This document shows positions 32,577 through 43,205 of a stretch of DNA of 64,000 nt, piece after piece. Position numbers and translations under genes: made by a program. Position 1 is the stretch's first letter, and each line of letters starts with the position of its first letter. Source of the stretch: Lycium barbarum (Eukaryota > Streptophyta > Magnoliopsida > Solanales > Solanaceae). The notes beneath the pieces are model-generated. The model saw only the letters and a program-made list of their open reading frames with translations, did no database searches and had not been told where the DNA came from. The stretch lies in contig NC_083346.1 in NCBI RefSeq assembly GCF_019175385.1, positions 119,966,882 through 120,030,881 of the forward strand, read 5' to 3'.

Positions 32577-33809
32577 GGGATAAGGCATCATTACCCCCTT
32601 ACCTAGTAACGTTTTTGCTACGACACACCTTACCTAATGTTTGGTTCTATCACCCCCTAAACTATTTAAAATCGTAATATTTTACCCCCTAAACGCTGAC
32701 GTGGCAAGGAGAGTGTTTCATTCTCTTTGAAAGAGTGAGAAACATAAACAACGGGAAAACTTATTTTTTTTCTTAAAAATCTGTATTTTTTTAAAATATG
32801 AAAATAAATGTAGTTTTCCAAATTTAGTTTTAAAAACGGGTTTTCTACATTTTAAAAAAAAAAATCCAAAATTTTATAAAAAATCAATTTTTTTTTCCAA
32901 TTTTGACAAGAAAAAACACTTTTTCTGGATTTTATTTGAAAAATAAAAGTGTCCTAAGAAAATGAAATCGTGAAAATCAAGATCTTTTAAGACTTTTAAA
33001 AAAAAATAATCAAGTTTTCCATATTTTTAACAAATCCATTTTTCCATATTTTAAAAAAAAAATTCATGTTTTCAGTTTTGTTTTTTTTTTTAAAAAAAAC
33101 ATATGGGTTTTAAAAAAAAATCAATTTTTTTAAAAGGGTTTTAAATTTATTTTATTAAAGAAAATTCAGTTTCTTAATTCGCATTTTCAGTTTTTTTTTT
33201 TTTTAAAACGGGTTTTAAAAATAATTTTTTTAAAAGAAAAATCAGTTTTTAATTCGCGTTTTCAGTTCTTTTTTTTTTAAAAAAAATCAAATTTTCAATT
33301 TTTTTTAAAAAGGTTTTTTAATTTATTTTTTTAAAGAAAATTCAGTTTTGTAATTTGCGTTTTCATTTTTTTTTAAACGGGTTTTAAAAATAAATTTTGA
33401 AAAGAAAAATCAGTTTTTTAATTCGCGTTTTCAGTTTTTTTTTTTTTTTTAAAAACGGGTTTGAAAAATATTTTTTTTAAAGAAAATTCTGTTTTTTAAT
33501 TCGCGTTTTCATTTTTTATTTTATTTTTTAAAACGGGTTTTAAAAATAATTTTTTTAAAAGAAAATCAGTTTTTTTTTTTTTATTCTTGAAAATTGACAC
33601 GTAAGCTGATTTTTTTAAAAAAGAAAATAAATAAATGCACATGTTGCAAGGAGAGTGTATGTTACTCTCTCATATGAGAGTAGGCATCAGCGTTTAGGGG
33701 GTAAAAATTAAGGTTTTAAATAGTTTAGGGGAGTGATAGGACCAAACATTAGATAAGATATGTCTTAGCAAAACCGCTAATCGGTGAGAGAGTAATGATG
33801 TCTTATCCC
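32577..33809. mobile_element. Mutator-type non-autonomous element with 9-bp TSD, 1233 bp
   Basis: The left TIR begins GGGATAAGGCATCATTACCC and the right end reverse-complements to GGGATAAGACATCATTACTC. The similarity extends about 130 bp inward (both carry caccccctaaactatttaaa-like and ttaccccctaaacgctga-like stretches). A perfect 9-bp TTTTCTAAA flanks it (32568-32576 and 33810-33818), the size typical of MULEs. The interior is not coding but an A/T tandem repeat. Confidence 0.88.
33170..33585. repeat. A/T-rich tandem repeat inside the Mutator-type element
   Basis: Five units of about 68-101 bp, each holding aattcgcgttttcag, a T run, aaacgggttttaaaaa and an aaagaaaattcag phrase. The TTCGC phase marks fall at about 33178, 33253, 33354, 33422 and 33500. 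The alternating T and A runs can fold back. Confidence 0.75.
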
Positions 33810-34439
33810 TTTTCTAAAAGTAGGTATAGGTTAATGAGTGCCTCCTTGAGCTTTGCTTATATGCTGGTATTGAGCTCGAATCAAATATTTGTGGTCGGTG
33901 ATTCCAGTAACAGTGGCTCTCCTCGTGTACTTTTGTAGTTTGATCTACTTGTTGCTAGATTGTTTGTTTAGGTGATCATCATAACTCCGCTCATTAAATC
34001 AGCCACTCCCAAGCTCGGACTAAAACGGGGGGAAGGTGTTAGTAAGCAATTACTTTTGTCTGTTACCATCTCAAATTCTACAATACCAAAGGCTATCTTT
34101 ACGGGTATGTTTCATTATGCCAAGTTAATTACATGAGCATTGCAGAAAACATAGATCGACTTCAACGACGCTAGAAGAAATCGCTGTCAATATATGTGTA
34201 AAAAAGATATCCTAAATTGACCAAATTACTAAATATAATTCTCAAAAGAAGCTTAAATAGTAACATACTATAGACCAACGAAAGTATACTACAATAGCAT
34301 AAGAGAATTAAATAAAGACTAGGGGAAATCTACTCATAAAAAAGATAATGAATGTCCACTGGAATGACAAAACAACAATAAATCCCTAATCCTTTTCTAT
34401 TTTGATTTTCTTATAAATTATTGAATGAGGGTCTTCTTT

Positions 34440-35883
34440 GTCTCCACAATTCCTTGTTTTCTTCGCGTGTTTTTTCTGCACCTCTATTGCGTCTTCCTCA
34501 ATTTCAATTGCAGCAATAGTTCCAACTTCATGCATCTCTTCAGCAATTAAGCTCCTCTTGACACCATTGGCTTGAGTTCACTTGTCAACTTTGACCAAAA
34601 AAAGTAAACTCTTTATTCTTACTCAAGATCATCTTATAGTAAAACTCTGATTCTTCTTTCTGTAGTAGCATAAGAACAAATTAGTTAACATTATTTTGCT
34701 AATAAGAAGCACAAAAATATCCAAATAGCTATCACGTATACTATAGATAAAATGGAAATATGAGATTACCTATTTAGAGATTGATTGGATGTATTCGTTA
34801 ACATCACAACCTAGCAAGTACCTTGCAGCGTCAAAAAGTGTAACATTGCTATGTCATTCACCATCGAACACCTCAATTTTTAAACGATATCTACAAATAA
34901 TGTATAAAAAAGTTAATAACTTATTTAATATCAAGAGATATCTTGGTCACTACCTAGTGTAATCCCACAATAGTGGGGTCTGGGGAGGGTAAGATGTACG
35001 CAGCCTTACCCCTACCTGGGTAGGGAGGCTGTTTCCGATTGACCCTCGGCAACCCTCCTCCTTTATCCGGGCTTGGGACCGGCAATGTGAGCGAGCTCAC
35101 ACAGGCGGAGTTAATATCAAGAGATATAAAAAATGTAAAAAAGCTTTCACATATTTACCTTTCCTCGTAATCGACGGTTTCTGACCTCCAATTGCTACAA
35201 TTTGCAATTTTATTTTCAATATTGACTATCTTATAGCATTTCTTGCAAGAAGAATACCATGGCTCATCTTTGTCTATAATCACTGTTACTCGTGCATTAA
35301 ATCTACAATATAAATCCTACATATTTATTTTATTAGATATAACCCATCCAAAACGAGTATATCATTCTGAAATATTGTACAAAATGTACCTTCATAGTTG
35401 CATACGAACCATTTATGATATCTTTGATCTTCACTTCTTTGGCTTCTCTAATCATCTTAGCTGGCATTAATGTAATATCTTTATTTTGCGCTTTCAAACA
35501 ATCATGCCTGTAATGAAGTATGAAATTTATTGGATTATCAAGTATTTTATAACTAAACCGTAAGTAGTAACATTTTGGGTGAACAAATAATATCATATAT
35601 TACCAATTTTGCAACTTGTTTGCTTTTTGAAATGTCGGGTTGATCAACACACTACTAATATGAGTGGTAGATATCCTCACAACACACAAAATAAAGTTTA
35701 GTAAAGATGTAATATAAAGAATTAATTGTGAACGTAAAAAGAGTTTTCGATATATTACCTTGATACGTCGACCCTTTCACATCACAAAATGCTACGACGG
35801 GTTTTGTATCTATCAGTTTTTGTAGTATTTCCCCATCTTTTTCAGCTAGCTCACCCCACAAGGTCACAGTTCTACGATCATAC
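34440..35883 (-). pseudogene. RPA1-like (replication protein A 70-kDa subunit) gene copy, disrupted
   Basis: RPA1 binds single-stranded DNA through OB folds; plants carry many paralogues, and some Helitrons encode one. Exons on the - strand: 35883-35759, YDRRTVTLWGELAEKDGEI then KPVVAFCDVKGSTYQ (OB fold B); about 35656-35604, SSVLINPTFQKANKLQNW; about 35507-35385, HDCLKAQNKDITLMPAKMI and EAKEVKIKDIINGSYATMK; about 35307-35160, RVTVIIDKDEPWYSSCKKCY (the C-terminal OB fold with its CxxC zinc-binding pair); about 34892-34785, YRLKIEVFDGE, then TGA (34856-34854), then HSNVTLFDAARYLLGCDV. Further pieces continue to about 34440 (SLIAEEMHEVGTIAAIEIEE). Donor and acceptor sites are mostly sound. The in-frame stop and loss of the N-terminal OB fold argue for a pseudogene, possibly Helitron-derived. 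Confidence 0.8.
34942..35110 (-). mobile_element. Au/SolS-like SINE with perfect 17-bp TSD
   Basis: Contains ctagtgtaatcccacaatag, tggggtctggggagggtaag, gtacgcagccttacccctac and gggaggctgtttccgattga, a typical Solanaceae SINE body. It is flanked by a perfect TTAATATCAAGAGATAT (34925-34941 and 35111-35127), so the insertion is proven and fairly recent. It lies in an intron of the RPA1-like copy and does not interrupt an exon. Confidence 0.92.
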
Positions 35884-35963
35884 CTAAAAGTATCAATTGG
35901 ATTATGTATTAGTTGCAGGAAATAAGCAAACATTCTTATATGCTTGCAGCTAAAAACACACAA

Positions 35964-37017
35964 TCACTAATAGTAGTTGGTTATTTCTTTCAAACTGGTT
36001 TATATGCTTGGAGCAACAAAAACACAATCACTAATAGGATACTTAAGAGTCTCTAAGTCCTAAGTTTTAGCAGAGAGATCCAAGGTTTGTATTGCTGATT
36101 CAACTAGTGGTTAGCACTTAGCAACTTGCTTTGCTGATTCAGCTAGTCCTAAGTTTGGATCATAACTGCAGCTAGTGGTTAGCACTTAGCAACTTGCTTT
36201 GCTGATTCAGCTAGTCCTAAGTTTGGATCATAACTGCGGACTGGAAATGCAACTTGTTTCAATCTTGCCATTATAATAGGATAATGTCTATATTGGAAGC
36301 ATAGAACCATTTGTCAAGTCATTCCTATTCTGATTTTTTGAAAGCTGGTCAAACTTTGCTTTTGTGAGATGTTTGCTTGTATTTCGGTTTCAACATTCAC
36401 TATAGTTCTTATCGTAGAGATGTAGTTGCCGGGGGGATTGGGTTTCGACCTAGCCTCTCATCCTTCTTTTTGCAAAATGTTTAGCACGACTAAGAGCACT
36501 TCAGTTTCAGGATTTATTATATAGAGTAATTTTTTTAAAATTCAGCTACCAGGACGATGTCAATGCTCCTGGTATTTGAACTTAAATAGATCAGTGTCTA
36601 ATGCCAATACAATTTTTTTTGATAAGGGTATCTAATGTCAATACAATATTTCAGGCTTATGCCAGCTAGAATAACCTCAGCATGTTAAGGAATCCTACCA
36701 GGCAGATCTTCTTACTTTAATTTATATTCTAGCCTGGTATCAATTTCTTCATTATGAAACACCACGTTTAAGGATCATTACTTACACTAAAAATTTCTCT
36801 CCATCTACCTGCTGTTACTTGTGCGTATACATGAGATATTATCATGTTTTGATTCCATACCACTGAATATCTTAACACATTATTTGAGTAATTTAAGAAA
36901 CTATTCAAACTAAAAATCCGATTACTGTGCTTCATGAGATATTGTATCAGATATCTAGTATAATCCTCCTCCTATTGTTAGTAAAGTATCCCTATTTTTT
37001 AAAATTTTATTTGACAG
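35964..37017. other. Gene-free spacer
   Basis: No gene was recognised apart from the 68-bp duplication listed separately. The right end is a good acceptor (tttgacag) for the VPS13-like exon. Confidence 0.4.
36102..36237. repeat. 68-bp perfect-length tandem duplication
   Basis: Two head-to-tail copies (36102-36169 and 36170-36237), each from a(a/g)ctagtggttagcactta through gatcataactgc, differing only at about one base at the start. Such identity implies a recent event. Confidence 0.9.
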
Positions 37018-37344
37018 GATGCAGTCTCACCAACTGGAGGAAGCAGGTCCATCATTGATGTTCATCACAGAAGAAATTATTTCTTTATCCCACAGAATAA
37101 AGTTGGTCAGGACATTTTCATAAGAGTTACAGAAATCAGGGTACTACCTAGCATAATTAAAATGCCCTCTAGAGATTTCAAACCAATTAGAGTACCTGTT
37201 GTGAAGAATATGCTGGATTCACACCTTTTTTTTTCTTGAGTTTTTTTTTCTTTTTTCTTGAAACTATATCTGGATTCACACTTGAAAGGAAGTCTCTTCG
37301 TAAAAGGCAATACAATGGTGACAATAATCATAGCAGCCGCAGAG
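37018..37344 (+). pseudogene. VPS13-like exon fragment
   Basis: VPS13 proteins are very large lipid-transfer bridges at membrane contact sites; the Arabidopsis member is SHRUBBY. After the acceptor ttgacag the frame reads DAVSPTGGSRSIIDVHHRRN, YFFIPQNKVGQDIFIRVTEI, RVLPSIIKMPSRDFKPIRV and PVVKNMLDSHL. It is then broken by a 45-bp T-rich insertion flanked by a 12-bp direct repeat (CTGGATTCACAC at 37213-37224 and 37270-37281) and resumes LKGSLFVKGNTMVTIIIAAA before a donor-like GAG/GTATAT. The insertion adds a TGA. A VPS13 gene has dozens of exons; none of the others are near, so this is a displaced fragment. Family assignment is from remembered plant VPS13 sequence. Confidence 0.75.
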
Positions 37345-39497
37345 GTATATTTTTCAGATAAAGGGAATCAAAAGCTGTAACGACATACCAATATAAATGC
37401 CTTTCTCTACCCGATTCTCTTCTTCTCATTCCTCCGCTTGACACTTCCTTCATTGGGATTGTTTGGACTTATAGGGGTTCACCGGGGGTATATTTTACCC
37501 ATGCATATGGACCTAAATTCCAAAAGAAAAAAAAGCTTCTAACTTCTTTTCATTCTGTCACAATCCAAAAGTCAATAAAAATCATAGTGGAAAATATTTT
37601 TAGGGAAAATGTTTTCCTTTTCTAATGCGTGGTTAGAAATGCCCAAATCCGAAAATGGAATAAAACCTTAAACCCTAGGTTGCAAATCAACCAGGTAGGG
37701 GTGTGTGATTGGATCTTCACGATATATCACTAGTTATCCAGCAGACTTGTGACAGAAAAAGACTAGTTATCCAGCAGAAGGCAACCCGTATTTCAATGGA
37801 TGCAAATGATAAAACAAATTCATGTGAGTTTTATCTAAATGCAGAAAATCATGACATGTGAGTTATTCCACAATTAGTGCAAGGCAAGCCAAGTTTTTAA
37901 GTTCACAACAATGTCAAAAAATGTTCCGATTCCAGACTTATATTCAGTATTTCTTTGTCTCATAAAGTCGACAATCATAAAACTAAACACTTTACTGTTG
38001 AATATAATAGCGAATAAGATAATTACACCTCTCAACCTATCTGAATATGTTAACCCAATGACATCATTTTGTACAATTAGTAACAAAGAGAATGCTACGT
38101 CGTTCCTTTACTGTTAAACACCTTTCTACATAAAGGATGAAAAGGCTTCAATGGAAAAAAACCATCAGTTTCTTTCAATGAACTGACATTCAGTAATTCT
38201 ACTCATTTCTTTTTGTCCCTCATTTTCACTTCCTTCCTGGGAGGGTGGGGCCTGGAGGGCCAGACTGAGACTAGTGTGGCAGAATATGTTATTAAATTAT
38301 AAACCAGATAAAAAATGCAGGCCTAACGGAGGTTCCCAGCTAAACAACGCACATTCTTACACTAGAAGTGGCAGAATAGAGAAGGAACCAGGTACTAGAT
38401 TGGTCAAGACTTAAAAAGACCCTTACCTCAGTTAAGAGTTCAGTCTCATCCACAGAATGAAGACACACCGACACAATCCATCCACACACCCCTTCTGCCT
38501 ACCTCCACCCCCGCCAACCCGCTCCACATCCACACCACCCCACTTACCCCACCACCCATACACCTACCCCCCACGACAAGAAGATACACTCCGAATTAAC
38601 AAAACTTCATAGTGTTTTGCTTTGAATATATGCAAATGCTCTTAAAATGACATTTTTCAACTTACGTACCGAACACAAGAAAAACGAGCTAGGCAAATCA
38701 TTTATTTTCTTGGAAAACATTTTCCCTCATACCAAACACACCATCTATGTAAAAGACATTCATCCATACCAAAAACACCAATAAATAAATAAATCATAAT
38801 CTGCATAATGAATGCCCAAATCTGAAAATGACATAAAACCTTAAACCCTAGTCCAAAACCCTAGGTTCCAATTAACTGAAAAGAGTGCTTATAATTAGAA
38901 AATGAAGATTTGCATAATGAAATGCCCAAATTTGAAAATGGCATAAAATTTCAAAACCCTAGGTTGCAAATCAAGTATAAAATAGGAAAATGAAGATTAA
39001 CCCGGAGGTCTTCTACATTTAGGTTTGTTACCGAGGAGGGGGGAGGGGTAGGGGGTTGCAATGTATCAACCTTATATATAAGGTGTTTATACGGATACGG
39101 GCTAAACCTGGTAACAAACTCAAAATATGGGCTATGTGGCGTAAATATTTTCTCTTAGTAGACATAGAGCGTAATTTTCCCTAAATTCGTCTATACCAAC
39201 AACAGCCAAAAATACTCAAATGTTGTAAGTCAAATTCGTCTATACCAACAACACCCAATAACTAATCTGCAGGTCTCAAAATAGCTCTTTTACGTTTAGG
39301 TTTGTTACTCGGTCTTCTCTTTGGTGACCGAGTATCAGTTAGGCTGTGATGGTGGAATCCGTGGAACCCTAAATCGGAAATTGTTACGTTTAGTTTTGTT
39401 ACTCCGGAGCAAAAGCGGATAGGGGTCGGGTCGGGTTATATTTAAGCTGGGCTGGATCTATGGACCAATTTGGGCTGAAATGGGAATTAAACGGCCA
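37345..39497. other. Gene-free spacer with repeated telobox-like phrases and a C-rich tract
   Basis: The phrase aatgcccaaatc.gaaaatg, followed by taaaaccttaaaccctag, occurs at about 37637 and 38812, with a variant at about 38926, and aaaccctag is a plant telobox. Around 38480-38575 is a pyrimidine-rich C tract (caccaccccacttaccccac). The phrase aaattcgtctataccaacaa is directly repeated at about 39183 and 39232. Decayed MITE sequence (ggaaaacattttccctca) lies near 38710. Confidence 0.45.
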
Positions 39498-39800
39498 ATT
39501 TGGGCGATTGTCCTTTTTCGGGGAGTGGTCTTTAATTTTTGGCCCTCAAATTGGTTGTCTCTAATTTTTGTCCTTAGCTAAAAATCCCATGGTTTTGGAT
39601 TCAAATCCCTGCTCAGTCAAAAATTTTAAAAAAAATTGCAACATTGAGTTTGGATTCACAAGGTAGAGTTTTGCAATTCTGGTAGAGTTTTGCTACGTTC
39701 AGGCATAAGGCAAACTCTACTTCAAGCAAAAATTTTTTTTTTTGCTCAGTTGGAATTTTACAAAATTTAAAGGCCTAAATTTTTCCTGAATAGGCCTAGA
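39498..39800. mobile_element. Truncated family M MITE
   Basis: The left arm, ggcgattgtcctttttcggg with gtggtctttaatttttggcc, matches the 15-17 kb copies. It includes the interior box-B-like ggattcaaatccctgctcag. The right arm was not found. Confidence 0.55.
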
Positions 39801-40776
39801 TTTGGGTTGGGTTTGGGTCGGATCGGGTCTTTTTACCATGTGGACTGAGAAAAAAAAAAGTCCATGTGGATTAAATTAAAGGAAGAGGGTCAAAAATGCC
39901 CTCTACTTTGGGACAAGCTAAAAATATCCTCCGAATTAATTTTGGGTCAAAGATACCCCTCCCTCTTTAAAGTTTTCAAATATGCCCCCGTATTAACGAA
40001 AATCCACAACATAACCCGATTTTCAAAATGAACATGTGGTTTGTGGAATAAAATAAAATGAAAGGCCACATTTTCAAAATGGACAAAGATGCAAGCTAAG
40101 CGAAATGAACATTCTTAAAAATATCCAAATTTCCTGTTACGTGATTAAAGTTTAGAAAATCGAAACATGAACATGTGGTTTATGGGAAAAAAGAAAATGA
40201 AAGGTCACATTTTCAAAATGGACAAAGATGCAAGCTAAGCGAAAGGAACATTCTTAAAAATATCCAAATTTCCTGTTACGTGATTAAAATTTAGAAAATC
40301 GAAACATGAACATGCAGTTTATGGGAAAAAAGAAAATGAAAGGTCACATTTTCAAAATAGACAAAGATGCAAGCTAAGCGAAAGGTACATTTTTAAAAAT
40401 ATCCAAATTTCCAGTTATGTGATTAAAGTTTAGAAAATCGAAACATGAATACGTGGTTTGTGGAAAAAAAGAAAATGAAAGGTCACATTTTCAAAATAGA
40501 CAAACATGCAAGCTAATTGAAAGGTACCAAAAATATCCAAATTTCCAGTTATGTGATTAAAGTTTAGAAAATCAAAACATGAACATGTGGTTTATGGGAA
40601 AAAGGAAAATGAAAGGTCATATTTTAAAAATGGACAAAGATGAAAGCTAAGCGAAAGGTACATTTTTAAATATATCCAAATTTCCAGTTATGTGATTAAA
40701 GTTTAGAAAATCGAAACATGAACATGTGGTTTGTGGAAAAAAAGAAAATGAAAGGTCACATTTTCAAAATAGACAA

Positions 40777-41867
40777 TATTACGGTATAATATCTTGATAT
40801 TATTTGATATTATTTGGTAGCATATTTGTAGGGAGATAATTATCATATATTAGTTAGTTTCCTTGTTTCACTAATTACCATATATTAGTTAGTTTCCTTG
40901 TTTCACTAGGATCTCAGTTTTCTTGTTTCACTAGGGTTCAAGATTATATCCTATATATATTCTCTCTTGGTGAATGAATGGCACAAGTCAAGATTGTATA
41001 GTTTCTACATGGTATCAGAGCCACACGGTTTTTTCTTCTCTTCATCGTAAATTTCCATGGCCGGTGACGCCGTACCTCCTCCACCACCACCCAAAATTGA
41101 GTCTAATTCTCCCTATTTTCTCGGTCCTCAAGATCGACCCGGGGACTATATCACGCCTGCTCGTTTCAAGGGCGACAATTTTGATGAATGGACAGCCGAA
41201 ATACAAACGGCGTTGGAGGCACGACGTAAATTTGAGTTCTTGGACGGCACTATCACTGAACCGCAACCTCCTTGTACAAAGTCCGATTGGACTGCAATTA
41301 ACGCAATGTTAATCTCTTGGATCACAAATACCATTGATGCTGATGTCAAATCTTCATTGTCAAAATTTAGGGAGGTAAAACCCTTTTGGGATCACCTTAA
41401 AAGGAGGTTCGCGCAGACAATGGACCACGAGTTCAACAGCTTTGGTCTTCCTGGCTAAATGTGAACAGACCAAAACCATGTCAGTGTCCGTATATTACGG
41501 AAAATTACATGCTCTATGGCAAGAATTGGATCATCATGAGCCCCTGATTTCTTGTACTTGTTGCTCCGTCACACATTTCAACATCTTCACAATTGACAGA
41601 CATTTTTACCAAAGCTCTCGGCAAAACTCAGTTTGACTTCTTGCTTTCCAAGTTGGGCATTTTTTATTTCCATGCTCCAACTTGAGGGGTATTGCGGTAT
41701 AATATCTTGATATTATTTGGTAGCATATTTGTAGGGAGATATGATCTTAGTTTCCTTGATTCACTAGGATCTCAGTTTCCTTGTTTCACTAGGGTTCAAG
41801 ATTATATCCTACATATATTCTCTCTTGGTGAATGAATGTCACAAGTCAAGATTGCATAGTTTCTACA
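40777..41867 (+). mobile_element. Internally deleted Ty1/Copia retrotransposon with 5-bp TSD
   Basis: The 5' LTR (40777-41009, 233 bp) is followed at once by TGGTATCAGAGCC, a tRNA-iMet primer-binding site. Then come a gag start, a junction near 41573 to the extreme 3' end of pol (STSSQLTDIFTKALGKTQFD, FLLSKLGIF, HAPT and a stop), a purine tract (cttgagggg) and the 3' LTR (41690-41867, 178 bp). GACAA flanks both sides (40772-40776 and 41868-41872). Protease, integrase and nearly all RT/RNase H are gone. The 5' LTR is longer because it repeats an accatatattagttagtttc stretch. Both LTRs begin TATT rather than TG. Confidence 0.92.
41057..41458 (+). CDS. Copia gag N-terminal remnant
   Basis: 133 residues start MAGDAVPPPPPPKIESNS, followed by PYFLGPQDRPGDYITPARFK, GDNFDEWTAEIQTALEARRK and FEFLDGTITEP. 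This is the usual N-terminal part of plant Copia capsid polyproteins (substrate-loop NFDEW, then LDGTI). A stop arises at 41456-41458 through a frameshift; another frame continues KCEQTKTMSVSVYYGKLHAL, normal gag sequence. No zinc knuckle remains. It is unlikely to be a functional capsid protein. Confidence 0.85.
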   Translation: MAGDAVPPPPPPKIESNSPYFLGPQDRPGDYITPARFKGDNFDEWTAEIQTALEARRKFEFLDGTITEPQPPCTKSDWTAINAMLISWITNTIDADVKSSLSKFREVKPFWDHLKRRFAQTMDHEFNSFGLPG

Positions 41868-42561
41868 GACAAAGATGCAAGCTAAGCGAGAGGTACATTT
41901 TTAAAAATATCCAAATTTCCAGTTATGTGATTAAAGTTTAGAAAATCGAAACATGAACATGTGGTTTGTGGAAAAAAAGAAAATGAAAGGTCACATTTTC
42001 AAAATAGACAAAGATGCAAGCTAAGAGAAAGGTACCAAAAATATCCAAATTTCCAGTTATGTGATTAAAGTTTAGAAAATCAAAATATGAACATGTGGTT
42101 TATGGAAAAAAGGAAAATGAAAAGTCATATTTTCAAAATGGACAAAGATGCAAGCTAAGCGAAAGGTACATTTTTAAATATATTCAAATTTTCAGTTATG
42201 TGATTAAAGTTTAGAAAATCGAAACATGATCATGTGGTTTGAGGAAAAAAAGAAAATGAAAGGTCACATTTTCAAAATGGACAAAGATGCAAGCTAAACG
42301 AAAGGTACATTTTTAAATATATCCAAATTTCCAGTTATGTGATTAAAGTTTAGAAAATCGAAATATGAACATGTGGTTTGTGAAAAAAAAAATGAAAGGT
42401 CACATTTTCAAAGGGGATAAAGATGCAAGCTAAGCGAAAGATATACTTTTGAAAATATCCAAATTTCCAGTGGTCCTTCGCTAGGCCTTCAAAAAAAGTG
42501 GCTGAATATGCCCTTTTTTAAAACTTTTCTTTTGATATAGTGGAAAAAACAAACTAAATAA

Positions 42562-42794
42562 GTAGGCATTTGGTCGTGAAAACTAAATATTTTTCACCTT
42601 ATTTGGAATTTTGAAATTGGAGTTGTGTTTGGTTATAGTTTTTGCGAAGAATATTTGATCATTTGAATTTACTGTAAGTGAAAAAAGTAAAAATTTCAAG
42701 TTGTGTTTGAAATTTTCATGGCTAAATACTGATTTTCAAATAATGAAAAAAAAATCCTGAAAAAAGTGAATTTTTTTCATGGCCAAACGGGTCC
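42562..42794. mobile_element. MITE with imperfect TIRs
   Basis: The left end ggcatttggtcgtgaaaac and the inverse right end GGACCCGTTTGGCCATGAAA are related. The interior has repeated tttcaagttgtgtttga-like phrases typical of common Solanaceae MITEs. Target duplication and superfamily are uncertain. Confidence 0.5.
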
Positions 42795-43205
42795 TTAAAG
42801 ATCTTAAATCTTAAACATACTCGAATGTTCCGAGTTACTCTTGTGAAACAACCCCAGTAAATTCCTTGTTCTTCTAAACTAGAATGATTTGTTTTTAAAA
42901 CGAGTTCTACGCAGTGCAAATCTGGATTAATCGAACAAAATTATGTGCTGGTTGTCCCTTTTTTTTTTTGGTTAATCGTTTAGTAACTTGCCCTCTTTTT
43001 ATTTTCTTGCATCTTATGAACCTTTTAAACCCCAGTCTAAAAATTCCTTTTGAGAAAACGTTAGATCACAATTTAATGTTTTAAGGTTCAACAACTTATG
43101 AGCAAATATCATACTAGAGTCTAATGTCTTGAATGGTAATTTTTCAAGGGCTATATTTACACAACTTTTCAAAGTAGCAACAATTTAAGTGATGACTCAA
43201 AAAGG

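Larger units (their letters stand above)
40020..42475. repeat. 139-bp minisatellite array split by a Copia insertion
   Basis: Units are marked by gacaaagatgcaagctaagc. The marks lie at 40081, 40220, 40359, 40498, 40632 and 40771, then, after the inserted element, at 41867, 42006, 42140, 42279 and 42415. Spacing is 139 bp, with two 134-bp units (missing a short acattttt stretch) and one of 136. Each unit holds aaaatatccaaatttccagt, tgtgattaaagtttagaaaa and gaacatgtggtt. About 11 copies are present. It has no coding content. Confidence 0.93.

Noticed and set aside
40020..42475. Centromeric or subtelomeric satellite
   Set aside because: Only about 11 copies are present, in a gene-fragment region; it fits a local minisatellite.
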